Both the position numbers and the translations under genes were made by a program. A DNA stretch of 64,000 bases from Limonium bicolor (Eukaryota; Streptophyta; Magnoliopsida; Caryophyllales; Plumbaginaceae), in the NCBI GenBank assembly GCA_023374045.1, contig CM041779.1:147003485-147067484 (forward strand), in the 5' to 3' direction. Below are positions 24,531 to 35,975 of this stretch, in pieces (position 1 is the first letter of the stretch; each line of letters starts with the position of its first letter). The notes under the pieces are model-generated. The model was not told the origin of the DNA. It saw nothing but the letters and a program-made list of their open reading frames with translations, and made no database searches.

Positions 24531-25094
24531 TGAAGGAAATTCTTACTTGTAGAAGAGCAAATGATGACAACTTGATCTTCTGAATAGATATGGATCTTCT
24601 TCCTTGATCAATGGTATCCCGGTATTGAAACGAATCTTCGATTCAAATGTGTTCATGAAGTAAATGCCTCCAACGACTAGCGTTAATTCAAGCGTAGTTT
24701 AGAGAGAATTTGTTGTAGAAAATATAGTGATCATTCAGCGGAAAAACGTATCGAAAAATGATCACAAGAGTAGGTATTTATAGGTGTTGGAAGTGTTGTT
24801 TGTGGAGAGACACATCTCAAATAGTGTCTTTCCATAAAGATACCTTCCAAAAGATGCCTCCCTTCATTATAAGACATTCCTTTATATGAAGAGTTGCATT
24901 AGTATGGAAAGACATGTCCCTTTAGTGATGTCTTTTCCAAAGAGTCACAACTCTACTAATACCATCACATAATGACACCTTTTATTAGGCATTGTTTGGT
25001 TTTCTATATAACCAAAATGCAACTTACTCATATGGCTAATTACCAAAATAGCCTTTGAGCGTATAATTACTAAACTACCCTTATAATTCCTACA
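24531..25094 (-). repeat. 5' LTR of the nested copia
   Basis: A 564-bp LTR, TG...CA, followed by the ATTTC target duplication at 25095-25099. Confidence 0.95.
24775..24783 (-). promoter_or_regulatory. TATA box in the copia 5' LTR
   Basis: CTATAAATA on the minus strand in mid-LTR, well placed to drive transcription toward gag. An identical box lies in the other LTR. Confidence 0.6.
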
Positions 25095-25631
25095 ATTTCG
25101 AATCGATGATATCGGTGAAAGAAGATGATTATGTATGGCTGTCATCAAGGATTTAAAAGGGAAATGGCATACAAATTTGGCTTTCACTATAAGGAAAAAC
25201 TCACATCATCTCTGGTTTATATGTGCATTGAATTATCTTGAAATGTATATGAGAATGAGAAGATTTATATTTGTCAACATTGGCTGGTGAACATTAATGC
25301 ATTAGCAAGTTAGAAGAGTCATAAGTAGTTTATTCATCAGTTAAATTCCCCCTTTTGATATTTTTGTTACAATACATCAAGATTATACACCATTAAATAT
25401 ATGAGAGGAGAGAGGCTCATAATACGGGAGATAGATGATACTTGGCAGTCGTCGCGCCGCCGTCGGAACTCAGGGAGCGCCGTCCGCCGCCGGGACTCGG
25501 GCCGCCTGTCGCCGTTCGTTCTCCTTCAGCCAGAACTCATAAGGTTTTTGGCGCAGCCGCGCAGGATGGAGGAGAAGAGTACGAGCCACAAGCGAGTGAG
25601 ACTAAGGGAGGGGAAAGTTAGAAAAAATCTA

Positions 25632-26013
25632 GGGAAAATTCACGAGATACCCCTGTTTTCTTTCGTAATCCACAATATACCCCTGTGATTTTAGTAATTT
25701 AACTTTAAACATGCTTAAATGTTGTCCAAAATTGATGAAACTTTACATGGACGATGCTAAAGTGTTTTATTTTGGTTCAATATCAAATTTGAAGTTTTTT
25801 AAGCTCACATGTGACCTGTGGGACCCAATGAGCAGTCACATATTTATTGGGTCCCACAGGTTACATGTGAGCTTAAAAAACTTCAAATTTGATATTGGAC
25901 CAAAAAATAACACTTTAGCATCGTCCATGTAAAGTTTCATCAATTTTGGACAACATTTAAGCATGTTTAAAGTTGAATTACGAAAATCACAGGGGTATCT
26001 CGTGAATTTTCCC
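25632..26013. mobile_element. MULE-type foldback MITE with 9-bp target duplication
   Basis: The tips are GGGAAAATTCACGAGATACC and its inverted complement. AAAAATCTA stands on each side (25623-25631 and 26014-26022). Copy B near 41370 keeps the empty site with a single AAAAATCTA. A 9-bp duplication and long GGG-starting arms fit Mutator-like elements. Non-autonomous, no ORF. Confidence 0.94.
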
Positions 26014-26273
26014 AAAAATCTAATTGCGTTTTGGGTTGGACTGAAACATAAAATTAAAAAAAAATAAAAATAAAACTTCAGTTATTACGGATAACCGAAC
26101 TTTCAAGTTTAATATCTGTTAACCGAACCAAACTTTAATACGGATATCCGTTTTAACCGAACTAACCGAACTTTTGTAAAACGATTAAAAACTACGGTGA
26201 TCGAACCCGAAAAAAAAACGGTTATCACGGATATCCGTTTTAACCGCCCCGTTTGCTCACCCCTACAGGGAGA

Positions 26274-26480
26274 GACAGGAGGAGAGAATTTTGATTATCC
26301 GTTCTAGGATTCCCTATTTGGATGGGAGACAGTCATCACTCATGAGGCGCGGTTAACAGATTACCTATCGGACATTTGGCAAAGAAACTGGGTCGTTTGG
26401 CACAGGGCATAAAATAAGAATTCTTGGAATTTTAGATGTGCCAATGTTTGGTTAATGGAATTTTAATTCTGAGAAATTTA
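26274..26480. other. Candidate displaced AAE14 upstream sequence
   Basis: Unique-looking DNA directly right of the 8-bp flank CAGGGAGA. If the cross-paired duplications are read as one original site, this joins directly to 35967 and would be the ancestral AAE14 promoter side. I see no TATA or motif strong enough to confirm that. Confidence 0.35.
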
Positions 26481-26760
26481 GGGGTGTCCATTTGGTTAAT
26501 TCGGTTAACCGAAAACCGAATAAGCTAAAACTGTTCGGTTTTTCAGCTAATTCGATTATAACCGAATTACAGTATCATAACCGAATTAACCGAAAACCGA
26601 AATAACCGAAAACCGAAATTTTAAAATTTCATATAACCGATAACCAAACCGATTTAATTAACCGAATGACCGAAAAAATAAAAAAAACCGAAAAAACCAA
26701 AATAATTAACAAAAACCGAAAAATCGATTAGAAGCTGAAAAACTGAAATTACGCAACCAA
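26481..26760. mobile_element. hAT-like terminal fragment
   Basis: TTAGGGGTGTCCATTTGG followed by dense AACCGAA/TTCGGTT repeats, the same type of end as element A. I cannot find the partner end, so it is probably a truncated relative. Confidence 0.6.
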
Positions 26761-27420
26761 AATATCCTAAAAGAAACATGACATACGATATTATGTGACA
26801 AAGAGTAATTTGCAATATGCTCCAACTTTACTATTTATTAGATCGGACTAGAATTATAAAAAAATACAAAAAAAGAGGAAACAATTCCAAAATAATACTT
26901 TCACAATTCTTGTTCAATCTATTATAGTTATGACATAAACTCTACATCCATTTTACTCAATCTTCTGCTTGATAAACCACTACAGAATCCTAGTGATGCT
27001 CTCAACCATGAAACCCGCCAAGCAGAAATATGAATGCCACTTGAAACAAGAGGAACAAAATAAACATTCAAACCAAAGACTTCAAAGTTAGCTAGAACTG
27101 GAAGTCATGTTGTACTGTACTAGTGTTGATTTCAGTAGGAAAAAACTGTCCTCTACGTTTCATGTACACCACAAACAAGATTATTTTAATAATTTCTTCT
27201 CTAGGAATCTAGAGAGTGTAGGGGGAAGTTGAAATATTAAATGACATATGTATTTATAATTGCATTAGATTATCTGATGTGCTCAATCTACTTCATAAAC
27301 TTGGATAGAGGGGAAACAACATTAACCAACATCCGCAAAAATATTAAATGACATATATGAAGCAAATAAGGGGATGTTTGTGTTACATTAAGTGATGTAT
27401 AATTTACCGCATCAAACTAG
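26761..27420. other. Repeat-poor AT-rich stretch
   Basis: Nothing recognised: no ORF with family motifs, no clear terminal repeats. Confidence 0.5.
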
Positions 27421-27424
27421 CAAC

Positions 27425-27558
27425 CCCCTAAAATAAAGATATGATTCATTAATTTTGATATTATGATTTATTAAAATTGATATTATGATTTATTAACTAA
27501 TAAGTGGTGAATTAGATAATAAACTTTGGAACCGATAAAATCATTATTGTTTTGTGGT

Positions 27559-27596
<38 letters not shown>

Positions 27597-28076
27597 TATA
27601 TGATGTATTTTAACTCATGTGGTTCATCATATATTCTTGACATACCAATTTTAAAACAAATAATGAATCATTATTGTTCTGTAGTGTATTATTATTGGCG
27701 TATCGTGCGATTTAAATTGTATACCATAGGAATGCTAAAAATGTCGAAAACATTTTTATGGTTTGTAGTGTAGGGTTTAGGGTCTAACGTCATGTGATTC
27801 AATTTTTAACAACCTTTGGTTAACTTTTTAATAACTCTTGATTCACTTTTCTTAAACAAGATTCACAATGATTCGTAAAACATATATACATATAAATAAT
27901 TTAAAAATTAAATTTATCAAACATATTCATGTTTGGTCTTATTTTGAAGAGCTCAAATTATGATGATCAATGGCACAATATTTATATTATTTGGACTTAT
28001 ATAAATAAGATACAATATTTTAAAGTTTTATAAAATGATAAAGTAGAAAATGACAAAATAGGTGCCACCTTGTAAG
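27425..28076. mobile_element. Truncated copy of the TGATTCAT foldback family
   Basis: It shares long blocks with 54700-55560, for example AATAAGTGGTGAATTAGATA and the arm containing CATGTTTGGTCTT. It ends near GGTGCCACC as the other copy does. The left arm is missing. Confidence 0.7.
27561..27596. repeat. (ATT)n microsatellite
   Basis: Twelve ATT repeats inside the foldback-family copy; the sister copy at 54830 has only two or three. Confidence 0.95.
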
Positions 28077-28609
28077 CTGGCACCACCTCCAGGTTCGAAA
28101 TCGTCTAAAAAAATTACCCTACCAAAAAGTCATATAAAATTATTTCCACACACATACATTTTTCAAATATCTTTATATGAATAATGAAAATGTAGTATAT
28201 TATTTTGTTATTTTCTATCAATTAATTATGTAAGATTAAAGAAACAAAACAGTGAATTGGTGAAACAATTACAACACAAAGTTAACAGAAAAAAAGTAAA
28301 GCCCTTTTAGTCAGTAATTAGTCAAAATGTAAATGAACTTTTTTAAACCTATCTTATATCTAGGCTTGAACTAGTACTAAATTGGAAGGTAGCATTAACT
28401 ATAACATAAACAAAATGTGTGGAGTGTGAGCACACTTGCACAAAGGGTAGGTCTATCCATGTGCGGGCTCACACTCCACATACAAAATCTATAAGGAGAT
28501 GCATGATTTATGGTTATGAGCTTAACTAGATGAATATGAAAGAGTGATGGTGCTCATTTAACAATAATGTACAGAACATTTGCATACACACACGACTGTT
28601 GTTCTGGAC

Positions 28610-28800
28610 TTAGAATGGTGCATTGGTTAGTGGTAGTATGGGAGTTATGTAGCCTTGTATTGTAGAGGCTAGAGCGCCTTCGGCTGAAATTGGTGCTTAA
28701 CTAAAGGCTTCGATTCTCTGTAAAAATTTGGCTTTGATGAAGCATTTAAGGGAGGGCTCGCACTAATTGCCAGAGGTGGATTGTTTTGTTTTTTTGTAAC
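28610..28800 (+). repeat. Possible tRNA-derived SINE
   Basis: TTGGTTAGTGGTAGTATGG resembles a pol III A box and GCTTCGATTCT resembles a B box about 80 bp later, with a T-rich tail near 28790. No clean target duplication was found, so this is only a candidate. Confidence 0.3.
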
Positions 28801-29469
28801 CAGGAGTCAAACATCAAAGCTCAAATGTTAGTGAAAATATAAAGGAAATATTATGCAGACTAATGAGCAGTGAACCAGTCAAAGTTGTACAAAAAGTATC
28901 GTATCCAGATAGATTTCTCAACTATCTAGCATCTTAATAGTTCAATAATGTACAAAGAAAACTACACATAAAGGATAAAGTGTAGTAAATGTTTTGGGGG
29001 TTTGTTGGTTTTGGTTGAAAGGCAAAATTAAAGAAAACAACAACTAAACTAACTAATCTAAGATAGATGTACCCGGGGATCAATATTTGTCCCCTTGACC
29101 CTTTACTGCCAATTGTCAATTCATGAACTCATAGCTAAAAACGAAACACTTAAATAATTAATAACCAAACCTTGGTCTACTATCATAACCAATTGAGCCA
29201 GAATCCACGGGTCGTTCGATTACCTATTCAATTGAGTGTACAAATGAGCACGTTTTAGGGGTATATTTCATATGTTTTATCAACACTTTTCATACTCATT
29301 TCTTCATTATAACTAGTTTTTCTCTAGTTGTGTTTTAGTGATATTCTTACACATTTACTACTTAAACAAGAGGAATAACATAGCTAAGAGCAAAGTAGAC
29401 GAATATAGGAATGTGTGGGAGCAAATGGATCTCAAATCAAAGCTAAAACAAAGAAGTTATGCTATATTG

Positions 29470-30130
29470 TATAAGTGTCCAGACCTTTGTCTGGGTCTAC
29501 AAGTCCGAACGGCTCTATCGGACAAGCTTCTGGACATCTTTGTGACAGGTCCAGGCTTATGTCCGGGTAAACATACCTGAACCAAAGAAGCGAGGAGCTT
29601 TTTGCTTCTTTTTTTACCCCGGTCCAGGTATATGCATGGGTAATAAACCCGGACCAGCGTTTGTAAGACGTCCAGACATACAAGTCTGAACACAATCAAC
29701 TCAACATAGCCCATATTGCGCCAGGACAGTGTGGTCCGGGTGTACACACCCATAGAATCCAAATCACAAGAGCTTAAGAGCATAAATACTCATTAATTAT
29801 CTTTCATTAAGCACAATAACTAACATTAAGCATTAAAAGAGTTCAAGATTCAACAATGGAGTTTTAGGAAATTTTGAGGGAAAATAATTAACCCTAGGTA
29901 CAGGGAGGCCATTCCTCCATGAGAGGTTGAAGTAGAGCTTCCAAGGAGGTGAGATTTCTTCTTCTTCTTCTTCTCTCTGTCGTTCTAACAAGTGGGGCTC
30001 GAATCCCCTTTACTCTTCTTTATTTGCTTTTAGCGTGAGAATATGCTGCAATTTAAGTGGTGTCTAGACATTGTATTGAAGCTCGTAAGCATGTGTCCAG
30101 ATATGTAGATTTGGACGAATGTCCGGACAC
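29470..30130. repeat. GTCCGG/GTCCAG motif-rich stretch
   Basis: Short words such as GTCCAGAC, GTCCGGGT and GTCCGGAC recur about ten times at irregular spacing in a region with no gene. ORFs on the minus strand are a by-product. Confidence 0.5.
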
Positions 30131-30517
30131 AACTTGTACAGGGCTTAGATTCTTTGTTATAGCTCCGATTTGAGATGCATTTGCGCTCACACGTTTCTTT
30201 CTTTGTTTACTTTTCTCCTAGATAGATGCTCCTCATTTAAGTAATAAATGTATAGGATCACCAATAAACACACAAAACTAGAGGAAAGCTAGGTGAAGTG
30301 GAGAAATTAGCATGATAAGTATTGATAAAGCATCGACAAAGCACATGAATACACCCCGAAACATTCTCATTTGTTCACTCATCCGTTGGTGGAAGAAGAG
30401 AGAAAGCTAGGAAATGATTTTTTTGGATTGGGAATATTTTGAAAGATGTAATGTACTTGTTGACTTAATGTACTTGTTGACTAATGTGAAATGGATTGGG
30501 GTGTATTCATGTGAGGA

Positions 30518-31054
30518 TGTGATAGCTCCATCCCTCGTCGATGAGGGATGGAGGTTTTGTTGTTGTCGTCAACCCATACCACAGTGTTTTTAAAACTATA
30601 CATGATAACTTGAGTTTTAAGTAATTTTATTAGTCAACACTTTGTCTCATATGGGTTGACAATAACAACAAAACCTTCCACTTTTGGGCCCATATGAGGA
30701 CAAAGGGTTTAAGTAGGCTAGTTTTAAATCCCGAATGACTTGAGAGTTAGGTTGTTGGGCAGTTTCCCTAATGGGGTGTTATATGGTATTAGAGCCAACT
30801 CAGAATCGTGCCGGGATAAATTACTTGACATGTTAGACTTGCGTCAAGAACGTCGTGTTCTTTGAGTGCGGGAGTGTGTGATACCTCTATCCCTCGTCGA
30901 GATATGAATAGTAATGGGAGTGATTTATAATGATACATATGTGTTGACTACAACTACAAGGTCTTCCACTTTTACCTCCAACATGAACTAGTTTTCAAAC
31001 CCGATTAATTTTATAAGCTAGCTTGTTGGATAGTAGTCCATGTAACGTGTTACA
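30518..31054 (+). mobile_element. TRIM (miniature LTR retrotransposon)
   Basis: Two LTR-like copies, 30518-30783 (TGTGATAGCTCCATCCCTCG) and 30877-31054 (TGTGATACCTCTATCCCTCG), flank an internal part of only 93 bp. That part starts with a primer-binding site TGGTATTAGAGCC (30784-30796) and ends with a polypurine tract GTGCGGGAG. The first LTR carries an extra inverted pair (GGTTTTGTTGTTGTCGTC and its near complement). No ORF, as expected of TRIMs. The flanks do not show a clear 5-bp duplication. Confidence 0.85.
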
Positions 31055-31608
31055 TCTATCCCCACAATTACATGTAGTGAATTGAAGATTAATTACGTTA
31101 CATCTATCCCCGTGCATATTACAATCAGAGTTATCATTGGTACTGATTCTTCTAGTAGGTCAAATTGTTTTTTGGCCTTCAAAAATCAACGATCACTTCC
31201 ATCCTTCAAAACCAGAGCCTTTTGAATTTAGATGCAAGCGTTAAACTGGGAGGATCTTACGGTGATAATTATGGAGTGGTCAAATCGAGTAAAAACAATA
31301 GGATTTCTTCTTAGGCGCATCCATGTGGATCCATAGGTTTCTTCTTCAGATTAGGTTTTGCGTCTGTGTTCTCCCTCGATTTCACCATTACAGACATATT
31401 GATAGATTGCAAAATGCAAGAAGCTGCTTTGAAATTAGTGAACTGTGATACTCTGTTAAACCTTAAGAATAATAAGGAATGTGAAAAGAAGGAAAGAACA
31501 GAGCACTCAAATGCTGCCACATAGACAACTAGGACCTTTTTTGGGGGTGGGTGGATTTTAAGGCCTCGCCAAGGGATGATCAATATTGTCAAAAAAAATT
31601 GATACTCA

Positions 31609-31653
31609 TCAAATACGGCTAGATAAAGAAGATTGCAGCCATAACATAGCTTC
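31609..31653 (-). other. AAE14: Residual C-terminal codons of AAE14 after the early stop
   Basis: After TAG the frame encodes EAMLWLQSSLSSRI and a TGA stop. This matches where family members end, and the final SRI is a PTS1-like tripeptide. The TAG therefore removes the last 14 residues while leaving all catalytic motifs. Confidence 0.75.
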
Positions 31654-34600
31654 CTATCGAGCATGCTCTCTCCTTATCTTTCCAGTACTGGTAAGTGGGA
31701 GCGGTTTACTCAATACTACAAACATTTTTGGGACCTTATACCTGGAAACACAATACCTCAGTTAAGCTCCGACATACTAAAGAAGTAAAAAAGAAGAATA
31801 AAATAATGCATAGATAAACAGATTATAGAGAAACAAACCCAGATAGGTTCTTTAGTTTACAATACTGCCTCAATATCTCGCTTGATAACACTGGTTCTAC
31901 AATTTGAGCAAAGTCAGAGACAGCAACCCCGTCCATCCATTTCCATTCTTCTTGTAGTCGAACACAAGCAATGATCATCTCATACAGACGAGGATGCGGA
32001 ACTCCAACAACTACCACACTGCTGATTCCTGGATGTTGTGACAGAATACTCTCTACCTGAAACGTAAAAACAAATGGCAAATATATAATGTTTGAAACAT
32101 TTCAATGGAGGACTCTGCCTACTTCCCTTTGCAAAGAGAAGAAAACAAAGTAAGATAGTTAATGTATAATGCATATCCAAAAAGTAACAAACACCTCTTC
32201 AGGATAAACATTTTCTCCTCCACTTTTGATCCTATCCTTGCTACATCCCATAAGCCATAGATTCCCATTTTCATCTATCCTCCCAATATCACCTGTGACA
32301 AACCAATCTTCATCACCATGAGAGATGGACAAGTTCCCGACAAGGGGACCGCCCCAATAGCGTAGCATGACATGTGGCCCTCGGGTCAAAATCCTTCCTA
32401 CACCAAAGGAAGGACAGGCATCCTCACTATCACCACTGCTGATCATGATTTCGACATGTGGAGCAGGTTTACCCACACAAATCCCTCTTGAATGGTGACT
32501 TCTTGAGGTGATTGACTCGAATTCTAGAGACTCCTGCTGGGAGAAATGTCTATTTGTGGGATCATTTAGGATCTGAAAGGTCATAGAAGAGCATGTATCC
32601 GTCATTCCTACACACAACCAATCTGTTAGCTTAGACTATCATCCTATAGAACCTCAGCTTAGGCAGACCACGAAGGATGACAAAATGGTTTCCAGACTGA
32701 AAGAGATTTACAAAATAGCATCAAATTAAAGGGAAATTTCTAAGACCTTCATCAATTGGAGTAAAGGGTGTACGTACCATAAGCAGAGAGAATCATGGCA
32801 CTTGGAAAGATTCTCACGGCATCCTTAAGTAGTTTAACCGAGAGACTGCCACCGCCATTTAGTATCTTCTTAATGATTCCTCCTGCAGTCCATTCTGACT
32901 TTGATCTGAAAAGTGAAATTGAAGATTACAAAAGTGAGGGTTGTTTACTGTCAGAAAATTAAACTAGAGGGCTCATCAGATCAAAATGAATGAATTTACC
33001 TGATCACTGAGACTAAGTCAGACATCATTGTTGGCACGGTGATGAAAGATGTCACGCTATGTTGTTCTATGACATCCACTGCTAACTTAGTTTCAAACTT
33101 AGGGATGAAGACATGGCAACCGCCGGCCATCAGCACAGCCATGGCAGATGATATCCCGCCAATATGGCACAATGGAGCCATGTGCAGATACACCTTCAAC
33201 CCAACAAGATCAAAAGTCAATAAAATCGACAAAGCACTACTTATTCCCTTCATTTCCAAACTTTAAATTGTACATGTCTAAACTTGGGTCTCATTCTGCT
33301 AGCGGACAATTAAATAACAATGGCAAATAAAGAATAGCATAAGAACTGTGTATCACATGAGAAACACATACATCATCTTCATTATAGCCAACAACGGCAA
33401 TCTTTGCAAGCGATTGTATGATAAGAGAAGTATGAGTTATGGCAACACCCTTTGGCTTTCCAGTTGATCCTTCACATAGAAAAGTCAATATAATATACAT
33501 AACCTGCTAAAACACATGCAAAAAAATATACTGGTTGTGATCTGCATGTTCAATTCAGATGTCAGTGCATAGATTCTAAACAATCTTTTTGATACTCCGA
33601 CAGTAAGAGATGATAAAGCCATAACCTGGCTGATTAAAGAAGATTCTTCCTAATACCATGGGAGAAAAATAAAAGAGATGGTGAGAACAGAAACCTGAAG
33701 TAAAACATAACAAAGCCACATCCTCAGGAGCCCAAATATAGGTAAAAGGAAGAGCCTTCAAGAAAGGCCGCTTGAGCGTCTCTAGAGTCAGTGCTAGCAG
33801 AGTCACAAATGAAAAATGTATATAGTGAGCCAGTATGTCCAGTACGTATGTGTAGTTTAGTTTTTGTTTCCTGGATGAAAGGTACAAACTAGTTGCACCT
33901 CACCACATAGAGAATTATGATGGTAAAGATAACTTCATACCATTCTCTTTACCAACTGACATTGAAGGAAATGAACCCATCGAAACAAGCCATCTAATGG
34001 ATGACAAAGTAGTACTGTTATGGAATTCAGAGTGCCATGAAAAGCTTTCATCAACAACCAACATTACGGGTTCTATGGTCTGCAGTGCTGACATTGTCTC
34101 TTCAAAGATCTGCATATTAGAGAGGCGATGTAAGATATGTATTCCATTTTGAAATGCAAATGAAAGCAGACATAGAGATGACACATCTACCACCAAAGGT
34201 GGCGTAAATAGTTCATAACCTTTGCAATCACTCAAAAGATACAAAATTTTTTAGGGTGGAGTTATTAAGGTATTTAAACTGATCGGTCCTACATTTGTTG
34301 ATTGAACTCTGAAGTAGCATGCACTCTTGTTGATAAGACATGAAAACCTACCCTGGTAGAAATAAGATAATTAATGTACCTCTTATTATTCTATCTAGTC
34401 CTTAACTAAAACAAGCAAATAAAACATTATCTAAATCCTTCTTGTCCAATGAAAAGTACTTCTACCAGACATATAAAATTATAAGTCCACTTATAGATTC
34501 CCTGAATGCTGCAAGGCATAATTATCTATTTATCATTCATCTAAATAAATATTAAAACCTATCATTCCAATTACAACGGTTAAACAAATCAAAGACGTGT

Positions 34601-35930
34601 CATAAGGCTGACGAAATTCAAATTTGATGCTATGATTGGAGGTGACTGCTGCACACTATTCAAAAGTAGTATATAACACATGATATGATTCCTCAAGCCC
34701 AAATAAACAAATCTAGCTTTCATAACACGGCAACGTTGTGCAAATTTAAGCTAATCAATTTAAAAATGCCCCAAAACCCTAGGACCCTAAATTAAGAAAA
34801 TTCAATTTGAGACGAACATATTGGAAGAGACCCACACATAAGAATTTGGCATTTACTTGACGGACGATGATGAGCCCATACCCATCGGTAATTAAGAGGA
34901 GCCACTATCCCTCCTGTGCTTGAAACTGCCAGCATCCATTCCAAATAACTGTCACTGGCAATCCAAGAGCACAGAAGAAACAATGAAATGGTCAAATGTT
35001 AAAGATTTTGACGGAAGAACCAGTAAACAAGGGGCATAAATGAAGCACATCATGTTTAAATAAACAATTCCCAGTCAAATCCTAAAGTACTATATGATTA
35101 ATAACAACCTTAGAATATTAGAAATTGATTTTAACGAATTGCAATACACTACGAATCACCTTGGAAAACTGACATGAAGCAAAAATGTTCATTCAGTTTT
35201 TACAAGTCAAGAATATTAGTTTCCATCATCTACGTTTTATCTCGATGGTATTCAGAGGTGCGAGGGGCAAATGTATATTATTTTACCCTTATCAAGGTGA
35301 AAACAAGGCATAATCTGTAAGTATTGCAGACAACGATGTAAAGTGAAAAACTACAAGCTCATGACGTGGACCCAAGGCCAAGGCATAAGGAGTTCCACCG
35401 ATCCTCAAGTATTTAAGCAACAAAAGAACGAGGATTATCTAAGAGCCACATAAAGAGTTGACAATAACAATAACGAAGTAAACAGGTTGACACACAGTCG
35501 CAACTGAAATGGTTAACCAGTCTGCTATGTCAACCATTTATTAGTATTAAATTTCCATTCATCAGTTTAATCTCTTTTTCTTTTATTCTTGATCTCAAAA
35601 CTGAGCGACCACACGAACCAGTATGGAAAAAAGTTAAAGATAATAAGTTCAAGTAAAAAAGAAGATAAAAAAAAATAAAATAGAGCAAACAAGCAATTTT
35701 AAGAACCTGTTGAAAGCAGAGATGGCGACAACATGACCGGACGTAAGGCCCAGCTCACGGAGCCCAGCAGCGAGGCTCAGCACGCCTTCAACAAAGTGCT
35801 TACCTGTCTTCCACCCGCCGCTGGTGACAGTCACTCGGCAGCGACGTCGCAAAGTATAGAGGCAGCTCAAACACTGACAAATGTGAGCTCTAGAGGAATT
35901 ATTGTAGCCATTGACGACACTCATTTCCAC
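31654..35930 (-). CDS. AAE14: o-Succinylbenzoate-CoA ligase (AAE14/MenE), 10 exons
   Basis: Activates o-succinylbenzoate with ATP and CoA in phylloquinone (vitamin K1) synthesis; the Arabidopsis enzyme is reported in chloroplasts and peroxisomes. Exons (high to low): 35930-35707, 34954-34882, 34109-33941, 33793-33695, 33469-33372, 33193-33000, 32905-32778, 32607-32195, 32056-31839, 31741-31654. All junctions are GT-AG and all phases agree, giving 567 residues against about 560 in Arabidopsis. Motifs: AFNSDSYLEWMLAV, VAPLNYRW, AMP-binding FTSGSTGKPKGVAITH, ILNGGGSL, SAYGMTDTCSS, TGDIGRIDENGNLW, GGENVYPEEVE and the C-terminal Lys motif TSTGKI. The start at 35930 fits the family N-terminus; a second Met lies two codons in. 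The stop TAG at 31654-31656 is early: the same frame runs 14 more codons to TGA at 31609. The hAT-like copy B begins 45 bp upstream of the ATG. Confidence 0.93.
34955..35706 (-). other. First intron of AAE14
   Basis: A 752-bp intron, GTTCTT donor after AACAG and TGCCAG acceptor. No repeat or ORF of note. Confidence 0.85.
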
Positions 35931-35967
35931 TTACTACTTGTCAACGACGAACTGAACCTGTACAGTC

Positions 35968-35975
35968 CAGGGAGA
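35968..35975. repeat. 8-bp flank of element B, left (matches right flank of A)
   Basis: CAGGGAGA, identical to 26266-26273 beside the right end of copy A, but unlike the right flank of copy B itself (GCTTGCAG, 41613-41620). Confidence 0.95.

Larger units (their letters stand above)
16609..25094 (-). mobile_element. Young, nearly complete Ty1/copia retrotransposon
   Basis: It has two LTRs (16609-17171 and 24531-25094), a minus-strand primer-binding site, a polypurine tract, a 5-bp target duplication ATTTC and a single long gag-pol frame. It was inserted into hAT-like copy A; copy B has the empty site. The two LTRs differ by four substitutions and one single-base indel over about 563 bp, so insertion was recent. 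The long leader (22342-24530) carries a foldback MITE and a hairpin array. Two in-frame stops in gag-pol probably make this copy non-autonomous. Confidence 0.95.
14588..26265. mobile_element. hAT-like gene-capturing element, copy A (with nested insertions)
   Basis: The ends are TAGGGTGTGCAAACGG (left, one G missing) and CCGTTTGCTCACCCCTA (right), typical hAT termini. Dense subterminal AACCGTT/AACGGTT repeats lie inside both ends. Removing three later insertions (Tourist MITE, copia, MULE-MITE) leaves a core of about 2.6 kb that matches copy B at 35976-41612. No transposase is seen; the interior holds DNMT2 exon fragments, so it is a non-autonomous, gene-carrying (Pack-type) element. The 8-bp flanks are GCTTGCGG (14580-14587) and CAGGGAGA (26266-26273), which do not match each other. 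Confidence 0.85.

Noticed and set aside
28610..28700. tRNA gene
   Set aside because: A-box-like and B-box-like words are too far apart and no cloverleaf closes; at best a SINE.
29457..29783. 108-codon minus-strand ORF
   Set aside because: Composition follows the GTCCGG word cluster; no start context, domain or neighbour supports it.
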